NCBI GenBank assembly: GCA_041676645.1
Contig: JBAYRO010000011.1
Span: 1 to 54,124, forward strand
Reading direction: 5' to 3'
Source of the DNA: JAMLIN01 sp041676645
Lineage (GTDB): Bacteria; Pseudomonadota; Gammaproteobacteria; Burkholderiales; Burkholderiaceae_E
Length of the DNA: 54,124 nucleotides
How positions within the stretch are numbered: position 1 is the first letter of the stretch; each line of letters starts with the position of its first letter. Shown in pieces: positions 34,801 to 43,304 of this stretch. The position numbers were made by a program, and so were the translations under genes. Below the pieces are notes generated by a model, which had not been told where the DNA came from, made no database searches, and saw only the letters and a program-made list of their open reading frames with translations.

Positions 34801-35828
34801 GAGCCGCGGCCGGTGGCGCCCTCGTCGCGTATCTCGCCACCGGCGCCGGTGGAGGCGCCCGGATACGGGGCGATCGCGGTCGGATGGTTGTGGGTCTCGA
34901 CCTTGAGCAGGCTGTGGGTCAGGCCGGGTTCGCCGGCGAACAGGCCGTTGACGCGGCGCCCGTCGGGCAGGACCTGCCAGGAATGGAAGCGCTGCGTCTC
35001 GCGGCCCTCGAGCACGGCGGCATTGTCCGAATACGCGACGATCGTGCCTTGTGGATGCGCGGCATGGGTGGCGCGGATCATCCCGAACAGGGATTGCTCC
35101 ATCGGCTCGCCATCGAGCACCCAGTCGGCATTGAAGATCTTGTGCCGGCAGTGCTCGGAATTGGCCTGCGCGAACATCATCAGCTCGACATCGCTGGGAT
35201 CGCGACCGAGACGGCCGAAGGCATCGACGAGATAGTCGATCTCGTCCTCGGACAGCGCGAGCCCGAGGCTGCGGTTGGCCTCGGCCAGGGCATCGCGGCC
35301 ACGGGTGAGCAACGCGATACGCTGCATCGGCCGGCCCGGCACGGAGTCGAAGAGTCGGGCCGGGTCGGGGCGCTCGAGGAGCGCGGTTTCGGTCATCCGG
35401 TCGTGCAGGACACCGGCCAGGCGCCCCAGGGTTTCCGCGTCGAGGGGCTTGTTGCCGAACACGCCGCGCCGCGTCAGCAGCCGGTAGGCGATGCCGCGCT
35501 CGATCCGGCCCACCATCCCGAATCCGCAGTTGTGCACGATCTCGGTGGCCTTGCTCGCCCAGGGAGAGATCGTTCCCAGGCGCGGCACGATCCAGATCGC
35601 CTGGCCTCGCGCATCGGCGGCGACACCGGCTGGCGCCGCATCGTCGACGAGCGACTGCAGGCGGGCACGCAGCGATGGGTCGAGTTCGTTGCGGGCGAAA
35701 CCGGGATAGAACCAGGAGGATTCGAGCGCGTCGATCCGGGGTTCGATCCGGCGCAGTTCCGCGAGCAGGCGGGCAATACGGAAACCGGACAGCGCCGGCG
35801 AGCCGGCTAGCGTGAAGTACGCGGACAT
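31812..35828 (-). CDS. purL: Phosphoribosylformylglycinamidine synthase (single-chain)
   Basis: A 1338-residue large-type PurL catalysing FGAR + Gln + ATP to FGAM, the fourth step of purine synthesis. The N-terminal domain, the linker with MMFAQANSEHCRHKIFNADW, the first synthetase half (KVETHNHPTAIAPYPGASTGAGGEIRDEG), the second half (VGKDSLSM, YHDRSDGGLFATVCEM) and the C-terminal glutaminase are all in place. The glutaminase nucleophile lies in GVCNGCQMF and its partner His/Glu in PHPERV. Length matches proteobacterial PurL of about 1290-1340 residues. It stands 71 nt below the hydantoinase gene on the same strand and is functionally unrelated to it. Confidence 0.97.
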   Translation of the reverse strand: MSAYFTLAGSPALSGFRIARLLAELRRIEPRIDALESSWFYPGFARNELDPSLRARLQSLVDDAAPAGVAADARGQAIWIVPRLGTISPWASKATEIVHNCGFGMVGRIERGIAYRLLTRRGVFGNKPLDAETLGRLAGVLHDRMTETALLERPDPARLFDSVPGRPMQRIALLTRGRDALAEANRSLGLALSEDEIDYLVDAFGRLGRDPSDVELMMFAQANSEHCRHKIFNADWVLDGEPMEQSLFGMIRATHAAHPQGTIVAYSDNAAVLEGRETQRFHSWQVLPDGRRVNGLFAGEPGLTHSLLKVETHNHPTAIAPYPGASTGAGGEIRDEGATGRGSRPRFGLTGFTVSSLRIPGFAQAWEGDAGEAGSARRPAHIASALDIMIEGPVGGAAFNNEFGRPNLLGYFRSYEQEVEGVVRGYHKPIMIAGGVGSIDARHVGKNPLPAGTLLIQLGGPGMRIGLGGGAASSMGTGTNTAELDFDSVQRGNPEIQRRAQEVLDSCQALGADNPILSLHDVGAGGLSNAFPEIVHDAGRAARFMLSRVPVEESGLSPAEIWCNESQERYVLALAPESLATFEHFCRRERCPFAVVGTVTDDGQLQLRFDEEAPADGHPVDMPIEVLLGKPPKMLRTGASRRRRLAPVDAVGHEPGPVATAVLRHPTVASKRFLITIGDRTVGGLSARDQMVGPWQVPVADCAIGLADFHGHAGDALALGERSPIAVIDPGASARMAIAEAVTNLCAAPVERIDAIRLSANWMAACGDPAEDADLYHAVRAASEFCIALGMSIPVGKDSLSMRTVWRDPDSGRDQAVIAPTSLVVTAFAPLADVRGANTPQLDPSTDTVLILVDLAAGRQRLGGSVFAQVSGQVGDEAPDIDDPARLASFVAAIARLRAQGRLLAYHDRSDGGLFATVCEMAFAGRCGVSINLDMLVFDPDSADWGDFKIRPEQVAVQRGEADIRALFNEEAGAVIQVRAADRDTVMAELRALGLSAFSHVIGKPVDGDEISVYRDGRRIFAESRASLQRIWAETSYRIAALRDDPECAQEEFDGIAAIDDPGLHISIDFDPAEDIAAPFIASGARPRIAVLREQGVNSHVEMAAAFARAGFDAYDVHMTDLLAGRHRLEDFKGLVACGGFSYGDVLGAGAGWAKSILFNPQMAERFSVFFGRPDTFSLGVCNGCQMFAHLKSIIPGAHDWPEFVRNRSEQFEGRLVQVEVLESPSILLAGMAGSRMPIVVSNGEGRARFASAEQAGRARAALRFVDGQGAATQVYPANPNGSPGGLTGFSSEDGRATILMPHPERVYRTVQMSWAPPGLGEDSPWMRIFRNARAWVG

Positions 35829-35899
35829 CGGGGATCGACCGAGGCGGGAAATCCCCGATTATATCGGCGACGACGCTTTCCCTGCCCCGGCCGGCGGCA

Positions 35900-38800
35900 T
35901 CAGGCGGGTGGCCCGAAGCCGCCTCCACCCGGGCTTTCGACGATGATGGTGGCGCCGGCCTCCACCCGCGCCGAATCGGTCGGCCCGAGCAGGCGCTCGC
36001 GTCCCTGCGCATCGACCAGCCGGTTGACGCCCGGCGCGCCGGGCTGGCCGCCGGCCGCGCCGAAGGCGGGCTCGAAGCGACCGTTCGAGAGCATCGATAC
36101 CGTCATCGGCGCGAGCAGGCGGATCGCCCGGCTGGCGCCATCGCCACCGCGCCAGCGCCCCGCCCCACCGGAGCCGTTGCGGATCCGGTGCCACAGCAGG
36201 CGTACCGGGAAGCGCATCTCGAGGACCTCGGGATCGGTGATGCGGGAATTGGTCATGTGGGTCTGCACCGCGGCGCAGCCGTCGAAGCCGCCCACGAGCC
36301 GCCCTTGCGCATCGAACACCCCGCCCGCCCCGGAGCCGCCGGCGATGGTCTCGTAGTACTGGAACCGCTCGGTGCCGAAGGTGAGATTGTTCATGGTGGG
36401 CTGGGCCGAGGCCATCACGCCGAGCGCCCCGTAGAGGGCGGCCACGATGCAGCTCGAGGTCTCGACGTTGCCGGCGACCACCGCCGCGGGCGATTGCGGC
36501 GCCAGCATGCAGCCGGGCGGCACCAGCACCTCGATGGGCTTGAGGCAGCCCTCGTTCATCGGGATATCGTCCTCGACGAGGGTCCGGAACACATACAGCA
36601 CCGCCGCCATCGTGACCGCCTGCGGCGCATTGAAATTGTCCGGCAACTGCGCGGACGAGCCCGTGAAGTCGACCTTCGCGGAACGCTCGCGGGGATCGAC
36701 CCGCAGCGCCACCCGGATCTCGGCGCCATTGTCCAGGCGCAGGCCGAAGTCGCCGTCGCGCAGGGCCGAGATCGCCCTGCGCACCGATTCCTCGGCATTG
36801 TCCTGGACATGGCGCATGTAGGCGCGCACCACCTCGAGGCCGAACTGCTCGACCATGCGCAGCAGTTCCTCGCGGCCCTTCTCGTTGGCCGCGACCTGCG
36901 CGCGCAGATCGGCCAGGTTCTGGTCCGGGTTGCGCGCCGGGTAAGGGGCGCCGAGCAGAACCGCCCGCATCTCCGCTTCCCGGAACCGGCCGTCGGCGAC
37001 GAGGCGGAAGTTGGTGATCATCACGCCTTCGTCCGTGATGGTCCGGCTGTCGGGCGGCATCGAACCCGGCGTGAGGCCACCGATGTCCGCATGATGGCCC
37101 CGCGAGCCGACCCAGAAGAGGATCTCCCGTCCGGCGGCGTCGAACACCGGCGAGATCACCGTGACGTCCGGCAGGTGGGTGCCGCCGGCATAGGGATCGT
37201 TGAGGACGAAGGCGTCGCCCGGGCGGATCTCCCCGGCCGGATTCGAGGCGATCACCGCGCGCACGCTCGCGCCCATGGAACCGAGGTGGACCGGCATGTG
37301 CGGGGCGTTCGCCACCAGGGCGCCGTCGACGTCGAACACCGCGCAGGAGAAATCCAGCCGTTCCTTGATGTTGACCGAATGGGCCGTGTTCTGGAGCCGA
37401 TAGCCCATCTGCTCGGCCGCCGACATGAACAGGTTGTTGAAGATCTCCAGCATGATCGGATCGGCCCGGGTGCCGATCGCCATCCGCTCGGGCCGTGCGA
37501 TGTGCCGGTCGACGACGAGGTCGCCGCGCTCGGTCATGCGGGCGCGCCAGCCCGGATCGATGACCGTGGTGGCCGTCGCCTCGGCGATGATCGCGGGCCC
37601 CTCGATCGTTTCGCCGGCGTCGATGTCCTCGCGCCGATAGAGCGGCGCCTCGTGCCAGCGGTCGGCGGCGAACAGCGCGACGCGGGCGACCGGCGCCAGC
37701 GCGCCGGTGCGCGGCGGCCCGGCATCGAGCATCGCGCCTTCGCCCGAAGGCCCCATCGCCTCGGCGACCACCGAATCGATGACCAGCGGCCGGTCGTCCA
37801 TCAGGAAGGAGAAGCGCTGCCGGTAGAGCCTTTCGAAATCGGACCGCATCGAGGCGATGTCGCCGAAAGGGACCTCGATCGCGGTGTCGGTGCCGAGGTA
37901 GCGCAGCAGGGCTCGCCGCGCGAGGCGGATCGCCGTCGGGGCTTCGCCCTGGTCGACGAGTTCGCCGCGGGCGGCCTCGACCAGGCCGCCGAGTATGTCG
38001 GTCGCCGCGGCCAGGCCGGTCTCGTCGAGCGCGGCTTCGACCGAATGCTCGCGGATCGCCGATTGCTCGGCCAGGCCCATGCCGTAGGCCGACAGCACGC
38101 CGGCCAGCGGGTGCGCGAGCACCGTCGACATGCCGAGCGCATCGGCCACGCCGCAGGCATGCTGGCCGCCGGCGCCCCCGAAGGTGACGAGGGTGTAGCG
38201 GGTCACGTCGTAGCCGCGCTGCACCGAGATCTTCTTGATCGCGTTGGCCATGTTGCCGATCGCGATGTCGATGAAGCCCTGGGCGACCGCCTCGGGCGAC
38301 AGGCGCGTGCCGGTCGCCGCGGCGATCTCCTCGGCCATCCGGGTGAAACCGGCGACGACCGCATCGCGATCGAGCGGCTGGTCGCCATCGGGACCGAATA
38401 CCGAGGGGAAGAAATCGGGCTGGATCCGGCCCAGCATGACGTTCGCATCGGTCACCGTCAGGGGGCCGCCCCTGCGGTAGCTGGCGGGCCCTGGACTGGC
38501 GCCGGCCGAATCGGGTCCGACCCGCAGCCTGGCGCCATCGAAATGCAGGATCGAGCCGCCACCGGCGGCCACGGTATGGATGCTCAGCATCGGGGCGCGG
38601 ACCCGCACCCCGGCGACCAGCGAATCGAAGGCCCGTTCGAGCTCGCCCGCAAAATGGGAGACATCGGTCGAAGTGCCGCCCATGTCGAAGCCGATGACCC
38701 GCTCGAAGCCCGCCAGGCGGCTGACCCTGGCCATGCCGACGATGCCGCCGGCCGGGCCCGACAGGATCGAGTCCTTGCCCTGGAACACATGGGCATCGGT

Positions 38801-39532
38801 GAGCCCGCCGCTCGACTGCATGAACTGCAGGCGCACGCCCGGCATCGCCGCCGCGACCCGATCGACGTAGCGGCGCAGGACGGGGGACAGATAGGCATCG
38901 ACGACGGTGGTGTCGCCGCGCGAGACGAATTTGACCAGGGGCGACACCTGGTGCGAAAGCGAGACCTGGGTGAAGCCCGCCTCGCGCGCCAGCTCGCCGA
39001 CACGGCGCTCGTGCGCCGGATAGCGGTAGCCGTGCATCAGGGCCACCGCGATTGCCCGCAGGCCGCGCGAGCGCGCCGCCGCGAGGGCCTCGCGCACCGC
39101 GTCCTCGTCAAGGGCTTCGATCACCTCGCCGTCGTGCGCGATCCGCTCCGGCACCTCCGCGACCTCGGCTTCGAGCGCCTCCGGCAGGACGATACGCCGG
39201 TCGAACAGGCGGGGCCGGTTCTGGTAGGCGATTCGCAGGGCATCGGCGAAGCCCGCGGTGACCATCAGCAGCAGCGGCTCGCCCTTGCGCTCGAGAAGCG
39301 CATTGGTGGCGACCGTGGTGCCCATCTTGACGGCTTCGACCCGGTCGGCGCCGACGGGACGGCGCGGCCGGCCATCGGCGAGTATCCGGCCGATCCCCTC
39401 CACCGCCGCATCCTCGTAGCGGTCCGGGTTCTCGGACAGCAGCTTCATGGTGACGAGGGATCCGTCCGGGCGACGGGCGACGATGTCGGTGAAGGTGCCG
39501 CCACGATCGATCCAGAACTGCCATCTGCCCAT
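35900..39532 (-). CDS. Hydantoinase A/B fusion (5-oxoprolinase-type)
   Basis: A 1210-residue protein joining a HyuA-type ATPase half (about 1-690) to a HyuB-type half (about 700-1210). The A half opens with FWIDRGGTFTDIVARRPDG, has MGTTVATNALLERKG and a second phosphate motif GFDMGGTSTDVSHF. The B half has NDPYAGGTHLPDVTVISP, SRGHHADIGG and the C-terminal SPGGGGFG. Fused forms resemble eukaryotic and some bacterial ATP-dependent 5-oxoprolinases (5-oxoproline + ATP to glutamate); N-methylhydantoinase or acetone-carboxylase-like activities are alternatives. It is 36 nt after a winged-helix regulator gene on the same strand, with a TRAP importer divergent. Confidence 0.92.
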   Translation of the reverse strand: MGRWQFWIDRGGTFTDIVARRPDGSLVTMKLLSENPDRYEDAAVEGIGRILADGRPRRPVGADRVEAVKMGTTVATNALLERKGEPLLLMVTAGFADALRIAYQNRPRLFDRRIVLPEALEAEVAEVPERIAHDGEVIEALDEDAVREALAAARSRGLRAIAVALMHGYRYPAHERRVGELAREAGFTQVSLSHQVSPLVKFVSRGDTTVVDAYLSPVLRRYVDRVAAAMPGVRLQFMQSSGGLTDAHVFQGKDSILSGPAGGIVGMARVSRLAGFERVIGFDMGGTSTDVSHFAGELERAFDSLVAGVRVRAPMLSIHTVAAGGGSILHFDGARLRVGPDSAGASPGPASYRRGGPLTVTDANVMLGRIQPDFFPSVFGPDGDQPLDRDAVVAGFTRMAEEIAAATGTRLSPEAVAQGFIDIAIGNMANAIKKISVQRGYDVTRYTLVTFGGAGGQHACGVADALGMSTVLAHPLAGVLSAYGMGLAEQSAIREHSVEAALDETGLAAATDILGGLVEAARGELVDQGEAPTAIRLARRALLRYLGTDTAIEVPFGDIASMRSDFERLYRQRFSFLMDDRPLVIDSVVAEAMGPSGEGAMLDAGPPRTGALAPVARVALFAADRWHEAPLYRREDIDAGETIEGPAIIAEATATTVIDPGWRARMTERGDLVVDRHIARPERMAIGTRADPIMLEIFNNLFMSAAEQMGYRLQNTAHSVNIKERLDFSCAVFDVDGALVANAPHMPVHLGSMGASVRAVIASNPAGEIRPGDAFVLNDPYAGGTHLPDVTVISPVFDAAGREILFWVGSRGHHADIGGLTPGSMPPDSRTITDEGVMITNFRLVADGRFREAEMRAVLLGAPYPARNPDQNLADLRAQVAANEKGREELLRMVEQFGLEVVRAYMRHVQDNAEESVRRAISALRDGDFGLRLDNGAEIRVALRVDPRERSAKVDFTGSSAQLPDNFNAPQAVTMAAVLYVFRTLVEDDIPMNEGCLKPIEVLVPPGCMLAPQSPAAVVAGNVETSSCIVAALYGALGVMASAQPTMNNLTFGTERFQYYETIAGGSGAGGVFDAQGRLVGGFDGCAAVQTHMTNSRITDPEVLEMRFPVRLLWHRIRNGSGGAGRWRGGDGASRAIRLLAPMTVSMLSNGRFEPAFGAAGGQPGAPGVNRLVDAQGRERLLGPTDSARVEAGATIIVESPGGGGFGPPA

Positions 39533-39568
39533 CTTTGTTCCCCTGTTCCCGGTTTTCCCGTCGCGCCT

Positions 39569-40126
39569 TCAGAGCGAGGTCGCGGCCCGCGCCGCCTGGT
39601 CGTACATGCCCGAGAGCGCGCGCAGCCTGGCAGCAACCGCCGCGAGTTCGGCTGCGTTGTCCATCGCTGTCGGCACCCCCGGCAGCAGGCACTGCTCGCG
39701 CACTTGCCGGTATCGCTCGAGCAGGGCTGCGGCGGGTTCGCTGCTGGCGTAGAGGACTTCCTTGCCGACCTTCTCGGATGTCAGCAGGCCGAGGCCGAGC
39801 AGTTTCTTGAGCGAATAGTTGACCACATGGGTGTCTTCGTAGCTCAGGGTGAAGCAGACGTCGGCGAGCTTCTTGGCGCGGCCACGGTGATGCACATGGT
39901 GCAGGACCAGGACGTCGGTGATCGTCAGGTCCGGCATGCCGGCCGAGGCCATGCAGCGCACCGCCCAGCGCGAGAACGCGTTGTACGCCACGATCAGGCC
40001 GAACTCGAACTCGGAAAGCTCGCCCCACTCGCCCTCGGCGAGATGCGCCGAGGACAGTATCCGTGGTGTCGCGCCGGCGATGCCCCTCGTCCCGGGCTCG
40101 CCATTGCCCCGTTTCCTCGCGGTCAT
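39569..40126 (-). CDS. Winged-helix (MarR-like) transcriptional regulator
   Basis: A 185-residue regulator with a winged-helix domain at about 50-135 (EFGLIVAYNAFSRWAVRCM, LTITDVLVLHHVHHRGRAKKLADVCF, VNYSLKKLLGLGLLTSEKVGKEVLYASS). I recognise it as a MarR-like family common near TRAP or catabolic genes in Betaproteobacteria. The start at 40126 was chosen because GGAG lies 6 nt upstream; an in-frame ATG 19 codons earlier overlaps the divergent promoter. It precedes the hydantoinase gene by 36 nt and is divergent from dctP, so it probably controls both, through the CGTTGAC repeats in the gap. Confidence 0.82.
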   Translation of the reverse strand: MTARKRGNGEPGTRGIAGATPRILSSAHLAEGEWGELSEFEFGLIVAYNAFSRWAVRCMASAGMPDLTITDVLVLHHVHHRGRAKKLADVCFTLSYEDTHVVNYSLKKLLGLGLLTSEKVGKEVLYASSEPAAALLERYRQVREQCLLPGVPTAMDNAAELAAVAARLRALSGMYDQAARAATSL

Positions 40127-40140
40127 CCACAACTCCGAAA

Positions 40141-40158
40141 CGTTGACGATTCGTTGAC
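40141..40158. promoter_or_regulatory. Candidate operator: CGTTGAC direct repeats
   Basis: CGTTGAC occurs at 40141-40147 and again at 40152-40158, start to start 11 bp, one helical turn apart. The second copy overlaps the -35 of the dctP promoter, and both lie just before the regulator gene's start. Binding of the divergent winged-helix protein here would control both directions. Confidence 0.5.
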
Positions 40159-40183
40159 AATTTATCTTCGTGCTGTCTAGCAT
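40154..40183 (+). promoter_or_regulatory. Sigma70-like promoter of the dctPQM operon
   Basis: A consensus -35 TTGACA (40154-40159) is followed after 18 nt by TAGCAT (40178-40183), four of six matches to TATAAT. Transcription would start near 40190, about 93 nt before the dctP start codon. On the opposite strand TTGCAT and an ATAAAT-like element could serve the regulator gene. Confidence 0.55.
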
Positions 40184-40282
40184 GCAAGCATCGGCCGAAC
40201 GCGGGCCATAATCGTCACGGTGGCGAGCGCAGGGGCGTCCTGCATCGCCAGAGAAGAAAGTCCACCGAGGAGGAGATTCGCG

Positions 40283-41263
40283 ATGATCCGCTCACCCAAG
40301 CTGTCGGTTCTTGCCGCCGCCGTCGTCGGCCTGCTCGCATCGGGCGCTGCCGGCGCCGCCAAATGGGACATGCCGCTCGCCTACCCGGCCAGCAACTTCC
40401 ACTCCGAGAATGCCGAGGCCTTCGCGGCCTGCGTCGGCAAGTCCACCGACGGCAAGCTCGAGATCGCCACCCACCCGGGCGGCTCGCTCTACAAGGGCAA
40501 CGAGATCAAGCGCGCCGTCCAGACCGGCCAGGCGCAGATCGGCGAACGCCTGCTGTCGGCCCACCAGAACGAGAATGCGCTGTTCGGCATCGACTCCCAG
40601 CCTTTCCTCGCAACCTCCTTCGAGGAAGGCGAGCGACTCTGGGAGATCGCCCTGCCCGCCATGAAGAAGCTCCTGGACAGCCAGAACCTCGTCTACCTGT
40701 ACTCCGTGGCCTGGCCTCCGCAGGGCCTGTACCTGAAGAAGGCCGTCGATTCGGTCGCCGACCTCGAGGGCATCAAGTTCCGCGCCTACAACGCCACCAC
40801 CGCGAAGATGGCCGAGCTCACCGGCATGGTGCCCACCCAGGTGGAGGCCGCGGAGGTGACCCAGGCCTTCTCGACCGGCGTGGTCGACTCCATGATCACC
40901 TCCGGCGCGACCGGCAACGACAGCAAGATCTGGGAGCATGTCTCGCACTTCTACACGGTTGATGCCTGGCTGCCCCGCAACACCATCATGGCCAACAAGG
41001 CGGCCTGGAACGGCCTGGACGATGCGACCCGCAAGGCCGTCAGCGACTGCGCCGCGCAGGCCGCGAAGAAGGGCTACGAGACGGCCAAGGCCTATACCGA
41101 CATGACGCTCGAGGGCCTGCGCAAGGGTGGCATGACGGTTGCCCCGCCGAGCGACAAGCTCAGGGCCGACCTGCAGGAGGTCGGCAAGGCGATCACCGAT
41201 GAATGGCTCGAGGGCGCCGGTCCCGAAGCGAAGGAAATCGTCCAGAAGTTCCGCGGCAACTGA
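40283..41263 (+). CDS. dctP: TRAP transporter substrate-binding protein (DctP, system 1)
   Basis: A 326-residue periplasmic binding protein with a Sec signal peptide (1-25, ending GAAGA). The DctP fold shows AKWDMPLAYPASNFHSENAEAF, GGSLYKGNEIKRAVQTGQAQIGE, GLYLKKAVDSVADLEGIKFRAYN and the conserved ligand-binding Arg in KFRAYN. GAGGAGG lies about 8 nt before the ATG. It is the first gene of dctP-dctQ-dctM, divergent from the regulator-hydantoinase genes. The ligand is unknown; a hydantoin, imide or 5-oxoproline-like carboxylate is suggested by context. Confidence 0.92.
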   Translation: MIRSPKLSVLAAAVVGLLASGAAGAAKWDMPLAYPASNFHSENAEAFAACVGKSTDGKLEIATHPGGSLYKGNEIKRAVQTGQAQIGERLLSAHQNENALFGIDSQPFLATSFEEGERLWEIALPAMKKLLDSQNLVYLYSVAWPPQGLYLKKAVDSVADLEGIKFRAYNATTAKMAELTGMVPTQVEAAEVTQAFSTGVVDSMITSGATGNDSKIWEHVSHFYTVDAWLPRNTIMANKAAWNGLDDATRKAVSDCAAQAAKKGYETAKAYTDMTLEGLRKGGMTVAPPSDKLRADLQEVGKAITDEWLEGAGPEAKEIVQKFRGN

Positions 41264-41333
41264 GAACCCGTGAAAGGGTTCCGGGCCCGGTTGGTGACGA
41301 TGGACCCAATCGCGGCGGGGCTCGCCCCGCCGC
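41264..41333 (+). terminator. Two hairpins between dctP and dctQ
   Basis: GAACCC-N6-GGGTTC (41264-41281) begins right after the dctP stop. GCGGCGGGGC-TC-GCCCCGCCGC (41312-41333) is a 10-bp GC stem just before dctQ. Neither has a T-run. Stems here could trim or stabilise the mRNA so that the binding protein is made in excess of the permease. Confidence 0.5.
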
Positions 41334-41348
41334 TCCCCGAGGTTGTCG

Positions 41349-41903
41349 ATGGCGAACACGACCGATAGCGGCCACGCCGGGGCCGAGCCGCCCCGCGCCG
41401 GCGGGCTGCGCCGGGCGCTCGATGCCCTCTACCTCGCCGCCGGCATCGCCGCCGCCGCGTCGATGGTCATGATCCTCCTGATCATCCTTGCGCAGATGGC
41501 CTGCCGGGCGCTGGGCATCGCCTTTCCGGGTTCGACCGACTACGCCGGCTACTTCATGGCCCAGGCGAGCTTCTTCGCCTTCGCCCATGCCCTGAATCGG
41601 GGCGCCCATATCCGGGTCGGGCTGCTGCTCAACATCCTCGGCCGACATCGGCGCTGGGGCGAGATCTGGTGCCTGTCGATCGCAGCCATCCTCGCCACCT
41701 GGTTCGCCTGGCACGCCGCCTCGGCGGTACGGGTGTCGCGCATGCTGGGCGACGTCAGCCAGGGGCAGGATGCGACACCGCTCTGGATTCCGCAGCTCGG
41801 CATGGCCATCGGTTCGGCGATCTTCGCGATCGCGCTCATCGATCACCTGCTGCGGGCCATCCGCCACGGCGATCCCGGCATCGAGAACAACGCCACCGAA
41901 TAG
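41349..41903 (+). CDS. dctQ: TRAP transporter small permease (DctQ, system 1)
   Basis: A 184-residue DctQ with four transmembrane helices, about 33-57, 66-86, 105-125 and 145-168. The family pattern FPGSTDYAGYFMAQASFFAFAHALNRGAHIRVGLLL is visible. ATG at 41349 has CGAGG 6 nt before it, while a TTG two codons upstream does not gain a better site. It partners the large permease encoded 38 nt downstream in a sodium-driven importer. Confidence 0.88.
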   Translation: MANTTDSGHAGAEPPRAGGLRRALDALYLAAGIAAAASMVMILLIILAQMACRALGIAFPGSTDYAGYFMAQASFFAFAHALNRGAHIRVGLLLNILGRHRRWGEIWCLSIAAILATWFAWHAASAVRVSRMLGDVSQGQDATPLWIPQLGMAIGSAIFAIALIDHLLRAIRHGDPGIENNATE

Positions 41904-41941
41904 GTGGCATTCGAGGGCGATCGGCCCGGAGAGACGGACGC

Positions 41942-43252
41942 ATGGAGTACATCGGGGCGATCAGCCTCTTCCTGTTTGTCCTGTTCCTTCTTCTCGGAAC
42001 CGGCGTCTGGGTCGGGCTCGCCCTGCTCGGGGTGGCGTGGGTCGGCATGGAGGTCTTCACCACGCGCCCGGCGGGCGACGCGATGATCACCACGGTCTGG
42101 ACGGCATCGTCGAGCTGGTCCCTGACCGCCCTGCCCCTCTTCATCTGGATGGGCGAGATCCTCTTTCGCACCCGCCTGTCCGCCGAACTGTTCCGCGGAC
42201 TGGCGCCCTGGATGGCGCCCCTGCCCGGCGGCCTGCTGCACACGAACGTCGCCGGCTGCACGGTTTTCGCCGCGGTTTCCGGTTCCTCGGTCGCAACCCT
42301 CACCACCGTGGGCAAGATGTCGCTGCCCGAACTGCGCGCGCGAGGGTATCCGGAACGCATGACGATCGGCTCGCTGGCCGGGGCCGCCACCCTCGGCCTG
42401 CTGATCCCGCCATCGCTGATCCTGATCGTCTATGGCGTCTCGATCAACGAATCGATCACGAAGCTCTTCCTCGCCGGAATCCTGCCCGGCCTCGTGCTCG
42501 CCTCCCTGTTCATGGCCTACGTGGCGATCTGGTCGGTCTTGCGACGCGACCAGATGCCGCCGCCGGAACCGCCGACCTCCCTGGCCAGCAAGCTGTCCAG
42601 CTCCCGTTACCTGATCCCGGTGGTCCTGCTGATCGTGCTGGTGATCGGCTCGATGTACGTGGGCATCGCCACCGCCACCGAGGCGGCCGCCTTCGGCGTG
42701 GTCGGGTCGCTGGCCCTGGCGCTTGCCCAGCGCACCCTGAACTGGCGCACCTTCAGCGAAAGCCTGATGGGGGCGACCCGGACTTCCGCGATGATCGCGC
42801 TGATCCTGGCCGGAGCCTCGTTCCTGTCCCTGTCGATGGGCTTCACCGGCCTGCCCCGGGCGCTGGCCACCTGGATCGGCGACCTGCAGCTCAGCCAGTT
42901 CCAGTTGCTGCTGGCCCTGCTGGTCTTCTACATCATCCTCGGCTGCTTCCTCGACGGCATCTCGGCCGTCGTACTGACCATGGCGGTGATCGAGCCGATG
43001 ATCCGCAGCGCCGGCATCGACCCGATCTGGTTCGGCATCTTCGTCGTCGTGGTCGTCGAGATGGCCCAGATCACCCCGCCGGTCGGCTTCAACCTGTTCG
43101 TCCTCCAGGGCATGACCGGTCGCAGCATCGGCTACGTTGCCTATGCCGCGCTGCCCATGTTCCTCATCATGGTCCTGATGGTGCTCATCCTGATCGCCTG
43201 GCCCGAGCTGGCGACCTGGCTTCCCGAAAGCGTGGCGGCGCGGACTCGCTGA
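41942..43252 (+). CDS. dctM: TRAP transporter large permease (DctM, system 1)
   Basis: A 436-residue DctM of normal size with about twelve hydrophobic segments. It shows GGLLHTNVAGCTVFAAVSGSSVATLTTVGKM, GLLIPPSLILIVYGV and, in the second half, TATEAAAFGVVGSLALAL and QITPPVGFNLFVLQG, the paired sodium and substrate hairpins of the ion-transporter fold. With dctP and dctQ it completes TRAP system 1. It is followed by nnrD/E after 52 nt. Confidence 0.93.
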   Translation: MEYIGAISLFLFVLFLLLGTGVWVGLALLGVAWVGMEVFTTRPAGDAMITTVWTASSSWSLTALPLFIWMGEILFRTRLSAELFRGLAPWMAPLPGGLLHTNVAGCTVFAAVSGSSVATLTTVGKMSLPELRARGYPERMTIGSLAGAATLGLLIPPSLILIVYGVSINESITKLFLAGILPGLVLASLFMAYVAIWSVLRRDQMPPPEPPTSLASKLSSSRYLIPVVLLIVLVIGSMYVGIATATEAAAFGVVGSLALALAQRTLNWRTFSESLMGATRTSAMIALILAGASFLSLSMGFTGLPRALATWIGDLQLSQFQLLLALLVFYIILGCFLDGISAVVLTMAVIEPMIRSAGIDPIWFGIFVVVVVEMAQITPPVGFNLFVLQGMTGRSIGYVAYAALPMFLIMVLMVLILIAWPELATWLPESVAARTR

Positions 43253-43304
43253 ACCGGGCCGCCGGTCGGCGCGCCTGTCGCCGGGGCGGCTAGAATCGGA
43301 GTCG

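Noticed and set aside
31380..35810. A 1476-codon open frame opposite purL, and similar very long frames opposite the hydantoinase (36188-40180) and efflux genes (6990-10187)
   Set aside because: They are antisense shadows of highly conserved genes, caused by GC-rich codon use. Their translations are low-complexity Arg/Gly/His/Asp-rich and match no family.
40127..40183. Longer N-terminus for the winged-helix regulator starting at 40183
   Set aside because: The extra 19 residues have no ribosome site and would overlap the divergent dctP promoter. The start at 40126 has GGAG at good spacing.
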